Shown here one piece after another: positions 25,910 to 34,495 of a DNA stretch of 64,000 bases. Under the pieces are notes generated by a model. It did not search any database, had not been told where the DNA came from, and was given only the letters and a program-made list of their open reading frames with translations. Origin of the DNA: Rhodocyclales bacterium (lineage in GTDB: Bacteria > Pseudomonadota > Gammaproteobacteria > Burkholderiales > Rhodocyclaceae); assembly GCA_003105015.1 (NCBI GenBank), contig PQAF01000013.1:1-64000 (forward strand), written 5' to 3'. How positions within the stretch are numbered: position 1 is the stretch's first letter; each line of letters opens with the position of its first letter. The translations under genes and the position numbers were made by a program.

Positions 25910-26476
25910 TTACTTGTCGAGGGCGGCGATGCGCCGCTCGAGGGCGTCCGCATCGCGTCGGAGCGCGTCCACCTCGCCGGAGAAGGCGGCCAGCGCGTCC
26001 TTGTCCACGCCGGCGGGCCGCTCGTAGCGCAGGTATTCGGCGACGTTTTCCGCCAGGCGCCGCGCCGCATCGGCCTGCGCCGCGGCGATGCCGGCGGCGG
26101 TCTTCATGATCCGGTGCGCGGCGATGTCGCCGACCGCGCGGCTGAGATCTTCTTCGGCGTCCCACTCCAGCTTGCGCAGGACGAAGCCGAGCGCCTCGGC
26201 GAAATCGGCGGCGCCGGTGATGTGGGCGCCGCGCATCATGGCTTCGCGCCCTTCCGGCAGGGCCAGCGCCGCGCCGGCGGGCAGGACGATCTCGACGGCG
26301 GGCTCGCCCGTACCGAGCGATTCGAACGTGCCGTCGGGCGCGATGCGGAACTCGAGCGGCAACGGTCCCAGCACGAGGCGCGCGCGCCTGCCGGCGAAGG
26401 GGACGAGCTTCGCGCGCGCCCAGGGCGCGGCGGCGAGCAGGTGGTTGAAGGCCTGAAGTGCGGCGAGGTCGAGCAT
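25910..26476 (-). CDS. ubiJ: ubiquinone biosynthesis accessory factor UbiJ (SCP2 domain)
   Basis: This 188-aa protein has an SCP2-like lipid-binding domain in its first 110 residues and a C-terminal heptad-rich coiled coil (FSGEVDALRRDADALERRIAALD). UbiJ helps hold quinone intermediates for the Ubi enzymes. The identity rests on this layout and the closeness to ubiE, with only the Tim44-like gene between. An in-frame ATG at 26563 would overlap the upstream gene, so I use 26476. Confidence 0.8.
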   Translation of the reverse strand: MLDLAALQAFNHLLAAAPWARAKLVPFAGRRARLVLGPLPLEFRIAPDGTFESLGTGEPAVEIVLPAGAALALPEGREAMMRGAHITGAADFAEALGFVLRKLEWDAEEDLSRAVGDIAAHRIMKTAAGIAAAQADAARRLAENVAEYLRYERPAGVDKDALAAFSGEVDALRRDADALERRIAALDK

Positions 26477-26529
26477 GGATCGTTCCAACGAAAAGGGGGC
26501 CCGCAGGCCCCCGATCCGGTTGGCGGGGT

Positions 26530-27387
26530 TCAGCTGACCTGCTGGATGCCGGCGACCGCCCAACCGCGGCTGCCGTCGACCGGCTTGGTCAGGTGCCAGG
26601 CTTCGTCGAAGGCTTCCGGCGCGGCGCCCTCGGTTTCGCGGATGGCGCCGGAGAAGCGCACGCTGGCGACGTATTGCGCGCCTTCCTCGACGACCTCGAG
26701 CAGTTCCGCGTTCAGCGTGACGACATCGGTCTGCTGCGGTGCGTCGCCGCGCTCATTCATCTGCAGGCGAATCTCGGCAAAGACTTCCGGCGTGGTGAAA
26801 TTGCGGATGTCCTCGATGTTGCCGGTATCGTGGGCCGCCTGCAGGCGCACGAAGTTGAGCTTGGCCTGGCGCAGGAAGCCGTCGACGTCGAAGCCGGCCG
26901 GGATGCGGCCGGCGGCCGAAGGATGTGCAGCGCCGGCCGCCGCTCCAGCCGCGGCGGGCTGGGCATCGAAGCGCAGCGGGGTGTTGCCCGCGCCAGTGCC
27001 GGCGGCGTACTGCAGGGACTGACTTTGCGGCATGCGCTTGCGCGTCAGCAGCCGGAAGACGAACACCGCCGCCGCGACGAGCAGCAGGATCATGACGAAG
27101 GAGGCGAGTTCCTCGCCCAGGCCGAGGTGGGAGAACAGGGCGGCCAGGCCGAGGCCGGCGGCCAGTCCGGCGACCGGGCCGAGCCAGCGGCTGCCGCCTG
27201 CGGCCGGTTGCGCCGCCGCCGGCTGGGTCGGGGTGGTGGCCGGCGTCGTGCTCTGCTTGGTGGGGGGCGGCGCAGTGCGCTGCATGCCGAAGCTCTTGCT
27301 GCCGCCCATCCTCCTGGCTTCGGCATCGCCGACGGCGAAGCCCAGCCCGACAACGGCGGCAAATACGGCGATCAGGGCGTTTCTCAT
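26530..27387 (-). CDS. Tim44-like domain membrane protein
   Basis: This 285-aa protein has a signal-like N-terminus (AVFAAVVGLGFAVGDAEA), a Pro/Ala/Thr-rich linker, two hydrophobic segments (about 67-85 and 92-112), and a C-terminal Tim44-like domain (about 165-285: FDVDGFLRQAKLNFVRLQAAHD...). Such proteins are found next to ubiE in betaproteobacteria; their role is unclear. A copy of the dispersed motif interrupts the linker after the second membrane helix, reading PQSQSLQYA. Confidence 0.85.
   Translation of the reverse strand: MRNALIAVFAAVVGLGFAVGDAEARRMGGSKSFGMQRTAPPPTKQSTTPATTPTQPAAAQPAAGGSRWLGPVAGLAAGLGLAALFSHLGLGEELASFVMILLLVAAAVFVFRLLTRKRMPQSQSLQYAAGTGAGNTPLRFDAQPAAAGAAAGAAHPSAAGRIPAGFDVDGFLRQAKLNFVRLQAAHDTGNIEDIRNFTTPEVFAEIRLQMNERGDAPQQTDVVTLNAELLEVVEEGAQYVASVRFSGAIRETEGAAPEAFDEAWHLTKPVDGSRGWAVAGIQQVS
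27004..27026 (+). repeat. dispersed bipartite motif, copy 8
   Basis: GGCGT, ACTGCAGG, GACTGACTTT, antisense in the linker region of the Tim44-like gene. Confidence 0.75.
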
Positions 27388-27398
27388 GGTGTCTCCTC

Positions 27399-28136
27399 TT
27401 AGAATTTGTAACCGCGGTGCAGGGCGACCACGCCGGCCGCCATGTTGAAGTATTCGACCTTGCCGAGGCCGGCTTGTTCCATCATGCCCTTGAGCGTTTC
27501 CTGGTCGGGGTGCATGCGGATCGATTCGGCCAGGTACTGGTAGCTGCCGGGGTCGTTCACCACCTTGCTGCCGAGCCAGGGCAGGACCTTGAACGAGTAG
27601 AAGTCGTAGGCCGGCGCCAGCGGCTGCCAGACCCTGGAGAACTCGAGGATGAGCAGACGGCCGCCGGGGCGCAGCACGCGCGCCATCTCGGCTAGGGCCT
27701 GGTCCTTGTGCGTCATGTTGCGCAGGCCGAAGGCGCAGGTGACGCAGTCGAAGGTGTCCGACGGGAAGGGCAGCTTCTCGCCGTCGCACTGCGCCGCCGG
27801 CATCATGAAGCCGTGGTCGATGAGGCGGTCGCGGCCGCGCACCAGCATGGCGTTGTTGATGTCGGTGAGCCAGACCTGGCCGCTAGGGCCCACCCGCTTG
27901 GCGAAGGCCAGCGAGAGGTCGGCCGTGCCGCCGGCGACGTCGAGCACGCGGTCGCCCGCGCGCACGCCGGAGACCTCGATGGCGAAGGCCTTCCACAGCC
28001 GGTGCATGCCGAGCGACATGAGGTCGTTCATCAGGTCGTACTTGTCGGCGACCGAATCGAAGACGCCGGCGACGTGCTTCGCCTTTTCGCCCTCGGCGAC
28101 TTCCTTGAAGCCGAAATGGGTGGTCTTGTCGGTCAT
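27399..28136 (-). CDS. ubiE: ubiquinone/menaquinone biosynthesis C-methyltransferase
   Basis: This 245-aa SAM-dependent methyltransferase methylates the benzoquinol ring in ubiquinone synthesis and demethylmenaquinol where present. Motif I is [16 protein letters not shown]; the UbiE signatures are [17 protein letters not shown] and [20 protein letters not shown]. The 27-bp spacer to the upstream gene is filled by a copy of the dispersed motif, leaving no recognisable ribosome site, so translation may be coupled or leader-independent. Confidence 0.96.
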   Translation of the reverse strand: MTDKTTHFGFKEVAEGEKAKHVAGVFDSVADKYDLMNDLMSLGMHRLWKAFAIEVSGVRAGDRVLDVAGGTADLSLAFAKRVGPSGQVWLTDINNAMLVRGRDRLIDHGFMMPAAQCDGEKLPFPSDTFDCVTCAFGLRNMTHKDQALAEMARVLRPGGRLLILEFSRVWQPLAPAYDFYSFKVLPWLGSKVVNDPGSYQYLAESIRMHPDQETLKGMMEQAGLGKVEYFNMAAGVVALHRGYKF

Positions 28137-28141
28137 GCTGC

Positions 28142-28164
28142 GCCGTATCGTAGGGACTGACTTT
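28142..28164 (+). repeat. dispersed bipartite motif, copy 9
   Basis: GCCGT, ATCGTAGG, GACTGACTTT, then T. It fills the spacer between ubiE and the DUF971 gene. The DUF971 stop codon (28164-28166) shares its last base. Confidence 0.85.
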
Positions 28165-28613
28165 TAGTGGCTGCCGCAGCTGCCGCCGCCGCAACCGCCG
28201 CTGCCGCAGCCGCCCTCTTTCGGCAGCGATGGATAGTCGGCCGGATCGCGGCTGGCGCCGGCTTCCTGCATGCGGTCGAGGTACTCCTGCCAGAGCCGGT
28301 CGCGGCTGGCGCCGAGCCAGTAGAGGTAGTCCCAGGAATAGATGCCGCTGTTGTGGCCGTCCGAGAAGGTCGGCTGGATGGCGTACATGCCGACCGGCTC
28401 GACGTGCTGGATCTCGACGTCGCGCTTGCCGACCTGCAGGGTCTCCTGGCCGGGGCCGTGGCCGCGCACCTCGGCGGAGGGGCTGTAGACGCGCATCAGC
28501 TCGTAGGGCAGTTCGAAGCGGCTGCCGTCGCTGAAGGCGACTTCCATCAGCCGGGATTTCTGGTGCAGCTTGATTTCGGTGGGGATGGGGGTGTCTTTGT
28601 CGAGTCCGCCCAT
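28164..28613 (-). CDS. DUF971 (gamma-butyrobetaine hydroxylase N-domain-like) protein with Cys/Gly tail
   Basis: This 149-aa protein carries a DUF971 domain: PTEIKLHQKSRLMEVAFSDG, FELPYELMRVYSPSAEV, then SDGHNSGIYSWDYLYWLG. The C-terminal tail, GGCGSGGCGGGSCGSH, could bind metal. Family members are found with iron-sulfur or quinone genes. Upstream of ubiE in the same direction, it probably shares its transcript. A GGAG lies before ATG 28613. Confidence 0.85.
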   Translation of the reverse strand: MGGLDKDTPIPTEIKLHQKSRLMEVAFSDGSRFELPYELMRVYSPSAEVRGHGPGQETLQVGKRDVEIQHVEPVGMYAIQPTFSDGHNSGIYSWDYLYWLGASRDRLWQEYLDRMQEAGASRDPADYPSLPKEGGCGSGGCGGGSCGSH

Positions 28614-28677
28614 GTCAGTCTCCAGGCGTGAAATGAGACGGCAATCATACCGCAGAAGGCCGCCCGAATAACCGCGC

Positions 28678-30276
28678 TTACAGGCGGGTGAAGGCGATGC
28701 GCTCGAAGTCGGGCCCGTTGGCCATCAGCCTGTCCAGCCGCAGCCGGGCCGGGCGGTCGGTGAAGGCTTCGATGACGCGCCCGGCCTGGAACCAGCCGCG
28801 CGGCAGCACCAGCGAGGCGGGTTCGTCCAGGGCAGGCATGGCGGGCAGCAGGAAGGCGCGCACATAGCGTTCCGAATGCGAGACGTTGGCGCCGGTCGGC
28901 CGCACGGCGATCCCCTGCGGCACGCCCGGCAGGACGTGGATGCCGACGAGCAGCTCGTCCTGCAGCATCAGGTTCCAGCTGACCTGCGCCAGCAGGAAGT
29001 GCCCGCCGTCGGGCGGCTTGAGGCCGAGCAGCTGGCCGTGGCCGATGCGGGCGCCGGCCTCGCCGCGCTGCAGGCGGAAGCCGGAGACGGACTGGTTGGC
29101 GACCTCCCAGCGCTCGAGCGGATAGCCGATCCTCACCTGCGCGGCGCGCACGTTCAATTGCGTCGGGTCCACCTGGTCGCGGAAGGTCCAGATGCGCTCC
29201 ATGTCGCCGCGCGAATACATGCGCACGTGCTCGGGCTGGTCGAACTCCGTGCCGCTGACGTGGAAGTGGATGGCCTCGAAGCCGAAGCAGCAGTGGGCGA
29301 TGCCGCTGGCGACGCGGCGCTGGAAGCGGCGCGGCGTGGCGTTCAGGCACCAGGGCTTGTAGAGCTTGAGGAGCAGGCGGCTGGCGGTGGAGGGCGGGCA
29401 GTCCTCGCCCAGGCCGAGCACGGCGGGATTCGTCCCCTTCTTCAGGCTGGCGAGCAGTTTCTGGATCTTCGGCGCGAGCTTGCGGGTGTCGAAGTGGCGC
29501 ACCGTGCCGGCGTGCGGCAGGTGGTCCAGCGGACGGGCGCTGGCATCGGCCATGAGGTCGATGCCGAAAGCGCGCGTCTCGATCGCCTCGCCGAGGGGAT
29601 TGATCGAAGTCAGCGAAGCGAAGCGCCGCGCCCAGCGGCAGATCCAGGCGAGTTCGTGGGCGCTGCGGCTGTAGGGACCGGACAGGTCGACCAGCAGGAT
29701 GGCGGCGTAGGCCTCGGCGGCGCTTTGGCTCTTGCGCACTTCGTTGAGGGGCTCCGTCACCGCCGTCTTGTCGATGCCCCATTCCTCCGCCGTCGCAAAG
29801 TAGCCGTGCAGGTCGATCCAGGCGCCCGGCGCCGGCTCGCGGCGGGCGCGGAAGCATTCGAGGATGACCTTGCCGGCGTAATGCACGCAGCGCTGGCAGA
29901 TGAGGGCCAGCCGGTCCTGCACCCGCGGCTCGTCCGCGCCCAGCTGCGCCACCTGGGCATAGGCGCGCGCCATGGCCTGCCAGAGGGCGAGCACCTGGCG
30001 GAAGGCTTCCGCCTCCGCCGGGGCGGGCGGCAGCGGCCGGGCGGCGTAGCGCTGCGCGATCTCGCCCTGCAGGAAGGCGAGCGGCGCGCGCATCGATTCG
30101 AGCACGTCGAGATAGGCGGCGGCGCCGGGCGGGCGGCGGTTGAGCCCGTCGAGCAGCATGGCAAGCGTCTGCTGCGCTGCGCGCGCATTGGTGAGCGGCA
30201 GCCCGGCGATCAGTGCCGCGCAGGCGTGCGGGTCGGCGGTATCGACGGCCAGCGGTTGACGGGCGGCCACATTCAT
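28678..30276 (-). CDS. large PilZ-like regulatory protein, downstream paralogue
   Basis: This 532-aa cytoplasmic protein resembles the upstream gene product along its length (shared GLGEDxxxxxxxxLLxxLYxxW, then C-terminal DFERIAFTRL/DFERCAFDNL). Its C-terminal third contains NQSVSGFRL, matching the (D/N)xSxxG element of PilZ c-di-GMP-binding domains, but I do not see a convincing upstream RxxxR. ATG 30276 overlaps the upstream stop as ATGA. Function is not established; c-di-GMP sensing is an inference. Confidence 0.65.
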   Translation of the reverse strand: MNVAARQPLAVDTADPHACAALIAGLPLTNARAAQQTLAMLLDGLNRRPPGAAAYLDVLESMRAPLAFLQGEIAQRYAARPLPPAPAEAEAFRQVLALWQAMARAYAQVAQLGADEPRVQDRLALICQRCVHYAGKVILECFRARREPAPGAWIDLHGYFATAEEWGIDKTAVTEPLNEVRKSQSAAEAYAAILLVDLSGPYSRSAHELAWICRWARRFASLTSINPLGEAIETRAFGIDLMADASARPLDHLPHAGTVRHFDTRKLAPKIQKLLASLKKGTNPAVLGLGEDCPPSTASRLLLKLYKPWCLNATPRRFQRRVASGIAHCCFGFEAIHFHVSGTEFDQPEHVRMYSRGDMERIWTFRDQVDPTQLNVRAAQVRIGYPLERWEVANQSVSGFRLQRGEAGARIGHGQLLGLKPPDGGHFLLAQVSWNLMLQDELLVGIHVLPGVPQGIAVRPTGANVSHSERYVRAFLLPAMPALDEPASLVLPRGWFQAGRVIEAFTDRPARLRLDRLMANGPDFERIAFTRL

Positions 30277-31886
30277 AGATTGTCGAAAGCGCAGCGCTCG
30301 AAATCGCTGCCGCGGTCGAGCTGCCGGGTGAGGCGGATCTGGCGCGAGGACTGCTCGTAGAGTTCGATGATGCGGCCGGCGCGGAACCAGCCGGCCGGCA
30401 CGATGACGGACTCGGGGTACTGCAGCGCGGGCACGGCCGGCAGCCTGAAGCCCGGCCGGTATTTTTCGTTGACGGCAGTCAGGCCGGTGCCGCGCAAGGC
30501 GACGGACTGCGGATGGCCCGGCATGATCTGGATGCCGGCCTGCAGCTCGCTGCCGCCGGTCAGGCGCGACCAGCGTGCCACGGCGAGCAGAAAGTTGCGG
30601 CTGCCCTCCGGCATGATCGCCACCATCTGGCCGCCGCCGACGCGTCCGCCGGGCTGGCTGAGCGGACGCATCAGGCGAAAGCCGGTGGCGGATTCGTCGA
30701 GCACCTGCCATTCCTCGACCATGAAGCCCTGCATCTGGCTGTAGTCCTCCTCGTGCCGGGTGGCGACGCGGCCGAAGGTGGCGATTTCGTCGGCCTGGGT
30801 CTTGGACATGGCATCGGTCTGGCCGGGCTGGCGGAAGATTTTTCCGGACAGGTAGTAATGGATGGCATCGAGGCCGGTGACCATGCGGCAGACGCCCTTG
30901 CCGGCACGGCGCGGATGCAGCCGGGCGGCACCGCCCTTGCACCATTGCTGGTAGAGATGGCGCAGCAGGTTCTCGCAGGCGGGCTGCACGGCGTCCTCGC
31001 CGAGGCCGAGCGAGGCCGGCGATTCGCCCTTCTGCAGGTGGGCGATGCGGCGCTTGACGCTGCGCGACAGGTCGGACAGGTCGAGCCAGCGCAACTGGCC
31101 GCTGCCTTCGGCTGCCCATGCCTCGGGCACATCCGAGGACAGGTCGACGAGGAGCGGCGGCACCCGCGGCTCGGCGGGCGGGGCGTTCAGCACGACCACC
31201 TTGCCGCCCCAGCGGTGCAGCCAGCGCTCGACCTGCATGAGCTGGCGCGAGGACAGCTCATAGGGGCTGGCCCGGTGCAGCAGCAGGGTCTGCGCATAGG
31301 CGGCAGTGACGCTGGTGGCGGGGTGCTCGGCCTGCAGGGAATCGTTCACCGGGTGGGACAGCGCGCCGAGGTCCTCCGCCGCCGAGAAGGCGCGGTGGAG
31401 CGTCTGCCAGAGCGAGGCGGGCGGGTCGGTGGGGGCGCGATAGATGTCGAGCAGTTCCGCACGCAGGGCGCCGATGACGCGCTGGGCGACGAGGGCGGCG
31501 TGGGGCCGCAGGTCGCCCTGGCCTTCCAGGCAGGCGGCCAGGCAGTGCAGGTAGCCGGTCTGCACCGCCTGCCAGAGCGTGCGGTTGGCGTCCATGCCGG
31601 CCTGCTCGGGCGGCGCCAGCGGCAGCGGCCGGCCGGCGAACTTGCGCGCCGACTCGGTCTGGGCAAAGGCGATTGGGTCGCGCAGCAGCTCGAGGATCTT
31701 CAGCCGCTCGGCCGGCGCGATGGCGTAGCGGTTGAGCAGGTTGAGCTGGCGCAGCAGCAGGGCCTGCGCCTGGGCCGGGTTGGCCAGCGGCTGGGCGGAC
31801 AACCAGTCGCGGCAGCTGCGCGCGTTGACGAAGGCCGGCGGCTGCTCCGGGCCCAGGGCCGGCAGGTTGAATCCGATGGTGCTCAT
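30273..31886 (-). CDS. large PilZ-like regulatory protein, upstream paralogue
   Basis: This 537-aa partner of the preceding entry has an N-terminal helical half, a central QKGESPASLGLGEDAVQPAC segment, and the C-terminal DESATGFRLMRP with the PilZ (D/N)xSxxG pattern. ATG 31886 overlaps the HIT gene stop, so three genes (HIT, this, paralogue) are translationally chained. The tandem pair looks like an old duplication that diverged in its N-terminal half. Confidence 0.65.
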   Translation of the reverse strand: MSTIGFNLPALGPEQPPAFVNARSCRDWLSAQPLANPAQAQALLLRQLNLLNRYAIAPAERLKILELLRDPIAFAQTESARKFAGRPLPLAPPEQAGMDANRTLWQAVQTGYLHCLAACLEGQGDLRPHAALVAQRVIGALRAELLDIYRAPTDPPASLWQTLHRAFSAAEDLGALSHPVNDSLQAEHPATSVTAAYAQTLLLHRASPYELSSRQLMQVERWLHRWGGKVVVLNAPPAEPRVPPLLVDLSSDVPEAWAAEGSGQLRWLDLSDLSRSVKRRIAHLQKGESPASLGLGEDAVQPACENLLRHLYQQWCKGGAARLHPRRAGKGVCRMVTGLDAIHYYLSGKIFRQPGQTDAMSKTQADEIATFGRVATRHEEDYSQMQGFMVEEWQVLDESATGFRLMRPLSQPGGRVGGGQMVAIMPEGSRNFLLAVARWSRLTGGSELQAGIQIMPGHPQSVALRGTGLTAVNEKYRPGFRLPAVPALQYPESVIVPAGWFRAGRIIELYEQSSRQIRLTRQLDRGSDFERCAFDNL

Positions 31887-32317
31887 TCTCCTCCTTGTTC
31901 CTCTGCCAGGGCGCGGATAAAGGCCGTCCGCAGGGCGGCGCCGTCGACGGCGCTTCGTTGTTTTGCTTCGCGCTCCGCCCTGCCCCAGACCGGATTGGGG
32001 AAGTGGCGGTCGTCGCGCCAGCGCGGGATGACGTGCCAGTGCAGGTGCGGCACCACGTTGCCCAGGCTGGCGAGGTTGACCTTGTCCGGCCGCGCGGCCG
32101 TGCGCAGCGCCGACTCGGCGGCGAACACCACCGACATCAGGTGGCGCCGCCCGGCGGCGTCGAGATCGGTCATGTCGGCGACGTGGCGCTTCCAGACGAC
32201 CCGGCAGAAGCCGGGGTAGTCGGCGTCCGCCACGAGCACCAGCCGGCACAGCTCATCCTGCCAGAGAATCTCCCCGCCTGCTTCGACGCACAGCTGGCAT
32301 GCATCCGCAACCGACAT
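31883..32317 (-). CDS. HIT-family nucleotide hydrolase/transferase
   Basis: This 144-aa protein contains the histidine triad PHLHWHVIPRW with the catalytic middle His, plus an N-terminal CQLC and a C-terminal helix. It probably hydrolyses nucleotide phosphoramidates or dinucleotide polyphosphates. I choose ATG 32317 because the frame upstream has no family-like sequence. It is the first gene of an overlapping operon with the two PilZ-like genes, which could link nucleotide metabolism to signalling. Confidence 0.9.
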   Translation of the reverse strand: MSVADACQLCVEAGGEILWQDELCRLVLVADADYPGFCRVVWKRHVADMTDLDAAGRRHLMSVVFAAESALRTAARPDKVNLASLGNVVPHLHWHVIPRWRDDRHFPNPVWGRAEREAKQRSAVDGAALRTAFIRALAEEQGGE

Positions 32318-32415
32318 CGACCGGCCCCTGCCTATGCGAAAAGGATGGATGCATTCTACCCCGCCCGCCGCTACAATCGAATGGCATCCCCTCAACTCTT
32401 CCAAGGAGTTTTCCC

Positions 32416-33279
32416 ATGCGCCCCCAGGCTTTCGTGCGCCGCTGCCTCGCCGCCCTGTTTCTCCTGCTGGCCGCCGGTGCCTGGGCCCAGGCCGGCACGC
32501 TGGACAAGATCAAGCGCACCGGCGTCATCTCCCTGGGCCATCGCGAAGCCTCGATCCCCTTCTCCTACCTCGGCGACAACCGGCAGCCGGCCGGCTATTC
32601 GGTCGAGCTGTGCCAGCGGGTGGCGGAGAGCGTCAGGCGGCAACTCGGCCTGGCGGATCTCCAGATCAGGTGGGTGCAGGTGACGCCGGGCAACCGGGTG
32701 GCGAAGCTCGCCAGCGGCGAAATCGACCTGGAGTGCGGCTCGACGACCAACACCCTGTCGCGCCAGGAGCAGGTGTCGTTCAGCCTGCTGACCTTCGCCG
32801 ACGGCGGCAGCCTGCTCATGAAGGCCGACTCGGGACTGCTGGGCATCGCCGACATGGGCGGCAAGCGCATCGGCGTGGTGCCCGGCACCACCACGGAGGG
32901 CAGCCTGCAGGATGCGCTGGCGCGACACAATGTGAAGGCGGAGGCGGTGAAGCTGAAGGACCACGCCGAGGGCCTGGTGGCGCTGATGGAAGGCAGGATC
33001 GACGCCTACGCCTCCGACCGCGTCATCCTGGTCGGGCTGGTGCTCGGCTCCGGCAACCAGAAGAGCCTGCGCCTGTCGCACGACCTGTTTTCCTACGAGC
33101 CGTATGCGCTGATGCTGCGGCGGAACGACTCGGCCTTCCGCCTGGCGGTGAACCGCGAGCTGGCGCGCCTCTACCGCAGCGAGGAGATCTACGCCATCTA
33201 CGATCGCTGGCTCGGCGTGCTCGGCACACCGGGGCCGCTGCTCAAGTCCCTGTATTTCCTCAACGGCCTGCCGGAGTAG
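32416..33279 (+). CDS. amino-acid-type ABC transporter substrate-binding protein
   Basis: This 287-aa periplasmic family 3 solute-binding protein has a signal peptide (1-24, ending AWAQA) and the core TGVISLGHREASIPFSYLGDN, VTPGNRVAKLASGEIDLECGSTTNT and a closing RLAVNRELARLYRSEEIYAIYDRW. It resembles glutamate/aspartate-type binding proteins. An AAGGAG lies before the ATG. No permease or ATPase genes are nearby, so it is an orphan here. A TACAAT box 40 bases upstream may be its -10. Confidence 0.9.
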   Translation: MRPQAFVRRCLAALFLLLAAGAWAQAGTLDKIKRTGVISLGHREASIPFSYLGDNRQPAGYSVELCQRVAESVRRQLGLADLQIRWVQVTPGNRVAKLASGEIDLECGSTTNTLSRQEQVSFSLLTFADGGSLLMKADSGLLGIADMGGKRIGVVPGTTTEGSLQDALARHNVKAEAVKLKDHAEGLVALMEGRIDAYASDRVILVGLVLGSGNQKSLRLSHDLFSYEPYALMLRRNDSAFRLAVNRELARLYRSEEIYAIYDRWLGVLGTPGPLLKSLYFLNGLPE

Positions 33280-33298
33280 GCGCCCGACGGATTGCCGG

Positions 33299-33321
33299 AA
33301 AGTCAGTCGCCGCAGGACGGC
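33299..33321 (-). repeat. dispersed bipartite motif, copy 10
   Basis: On the minus strand GCCGT, CCTGCGGC, GACTGACTTT. It lies between the convergent substrate-binding and glutaredoxin-like genes. Confidence 0.8.
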
Positions 33322-33331
33322 GTGCGGCGCC

Positions 33332-33796
33332 TCAGTAGCCGGACACCTTGAGCAGCTCTTCCAGGCTCGCCTCGGAGTAGCCTTTGAGCGTCCGGCTGCC
33401 GGCGACGATCAGCGGCACGCCGCGCCCGCCTTGCTGGCGGAATTCCCGCTCGTTCGATTCGGAAATCGTGATGTCGCGCTCGGTGTAGGGGATGCCGCGC
33501 CGGCCCATGTGCGCCTTCGCCGCGTTGCAGTAGCCGCAGGTCGGCGTGGTGTAGATCACCAGGCTTTCGCGCACGGCGGCCTTGGCGGCCGGCCTGCCGC
33601 CGGTGCTCAGCACGGGCGTGCCGGTGTAGGTATTGATGGGTACGGTGACCGGCCGGGCCTTCGCTTCGGCCGGCGGACGATCGCCATAGTGGGTTCGTCC
33701 CTGCGCATCGACCCACTTGTAGGGTTGCGCGCAGGCAGGCTGTCCGGCGAGGGCCAGCGTCAGGGGCAGGATCAGGAGCAGGCGCGGGATCGGCAT
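33332..33796 (-). CDS. exported glutaredoxin-like protein with DUF4124 N-domain
   Basis: This 154-aa protein has a signal peptide (1-23), a DUF4124 segment (PYKWVDAQGRTHYGDRPP) and a thioredoxin-fold glutaredoxin domain with the redox pair CGYC and the cis-Pro in GGRGVPLIV. This fusion is common in betaproteobacterial periplasmic proteins. It should reduce or shuffle disulfides outside the cytoplasm; partner unknown. Confidence 0.9.
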   Translation of the reverse strand: MPIPRLLLILPLTLALAGQPACAQPYKWVDAQGRTHYGDRPPAEAKARPVTVPINTYTGTPVLSTGGRPAAKAAVRESLVIYTTPTCGYCNAAKAHMGRRGIPYTERDITISESNEREFRQQGGRGVPLIVAGSRTLKGYSEASLEELLKVSGY

Positions 33797-33850
33797 GGGC
33801 GGAACCGGGCTGGAATGACGACGCGATAATGCACCATCGCGGCGGCCCTG

Positions 33851-34495
33851 TCAGCCCCGCTCGGCCAGCGCCAGGCGGATGCCGAGGCCGATGAACAGCA
33901 CGCCGGTGGCGCGGTCGAGCCAGCGGCCGACGGCGGGACGGCCGCGCAGCCAGCCGCCGACGGTGCCGGCGTACCAGCCGAGCGCGCCGAAGATCAGCAC
34001 CGTCTGCGCGGCGAACAGCGTGCCGAGCAGCGCCGTCTGTGCGGCCGCGTTGCCGCGCGCCGGATCGACGAACTGCGGCAGGAAGGCGAGGAAGAACAGC
34101 GCCACCTTGGGATTGATGGCGTTGGCGACGAAGCCGCGCATGACGTAGGGGCGCATGGCTTCCTGCGTCGCTGCCGCACCGGCCTCGGCGGTGAATTTCG
34201 CGCCGGAACTCTTCAGCGCCTGCGCGCCGAGCCAGACGAGATAGGCGGCGCCGGCGAACTTCAATGCCGCGAAGGCGGTGTCGGAGGCGGCGATGAGGGC
34301 GGTGACGCCGAGCGTGGCCCAGACGGTGTGGGTGAAGCAGCCCAGCGCGCAGCCGAGGCCGAAGCCGATGCCGGCGCGGCGGCCGCGCGACAGGCCGAGG
34401 CTCAGCACGGACAGGTTGTCCGGGCCGGGCGCGAGCGTGATCAGCGCGGCGGCGAGCAGGAAGCCGGCGACCTGGGCGATCGATACATCGATCAC
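33851..34495 (-). CDS. LysE/RhtB-family amino-acid exporter
   Basis: This 214-aa inner-membrane protein has about six hydrophobic segments. The family motif is [32 protein letters not shown] near the N-terminus, and a conserved [21 protein letters not shown] follows at about 120. GTG 34495 overlaps the stop of the upstream oxidoreductase gene as GTGA. Substrate not predictable. Confidence 0.9.
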   Translation of the reverse strand: MIDVSIAQVAGFLLAAALITLAPGPDNLSVLSLGLSRGRRAGIGFGLGCALGCFTHTVWATLGVTALIAASDTAFAALKFAGAAYLVWLGAQALKSSGAKFTAEAGAAATQEAMRPYVMRGFVANAINPKVALFFLAFLPQFVDPARGNAAAQTALLGTLFAAQTVLIFGALGWYAGTVGGWLRGRPAVGRWLDRATGVLFIGLGIRLALAERG

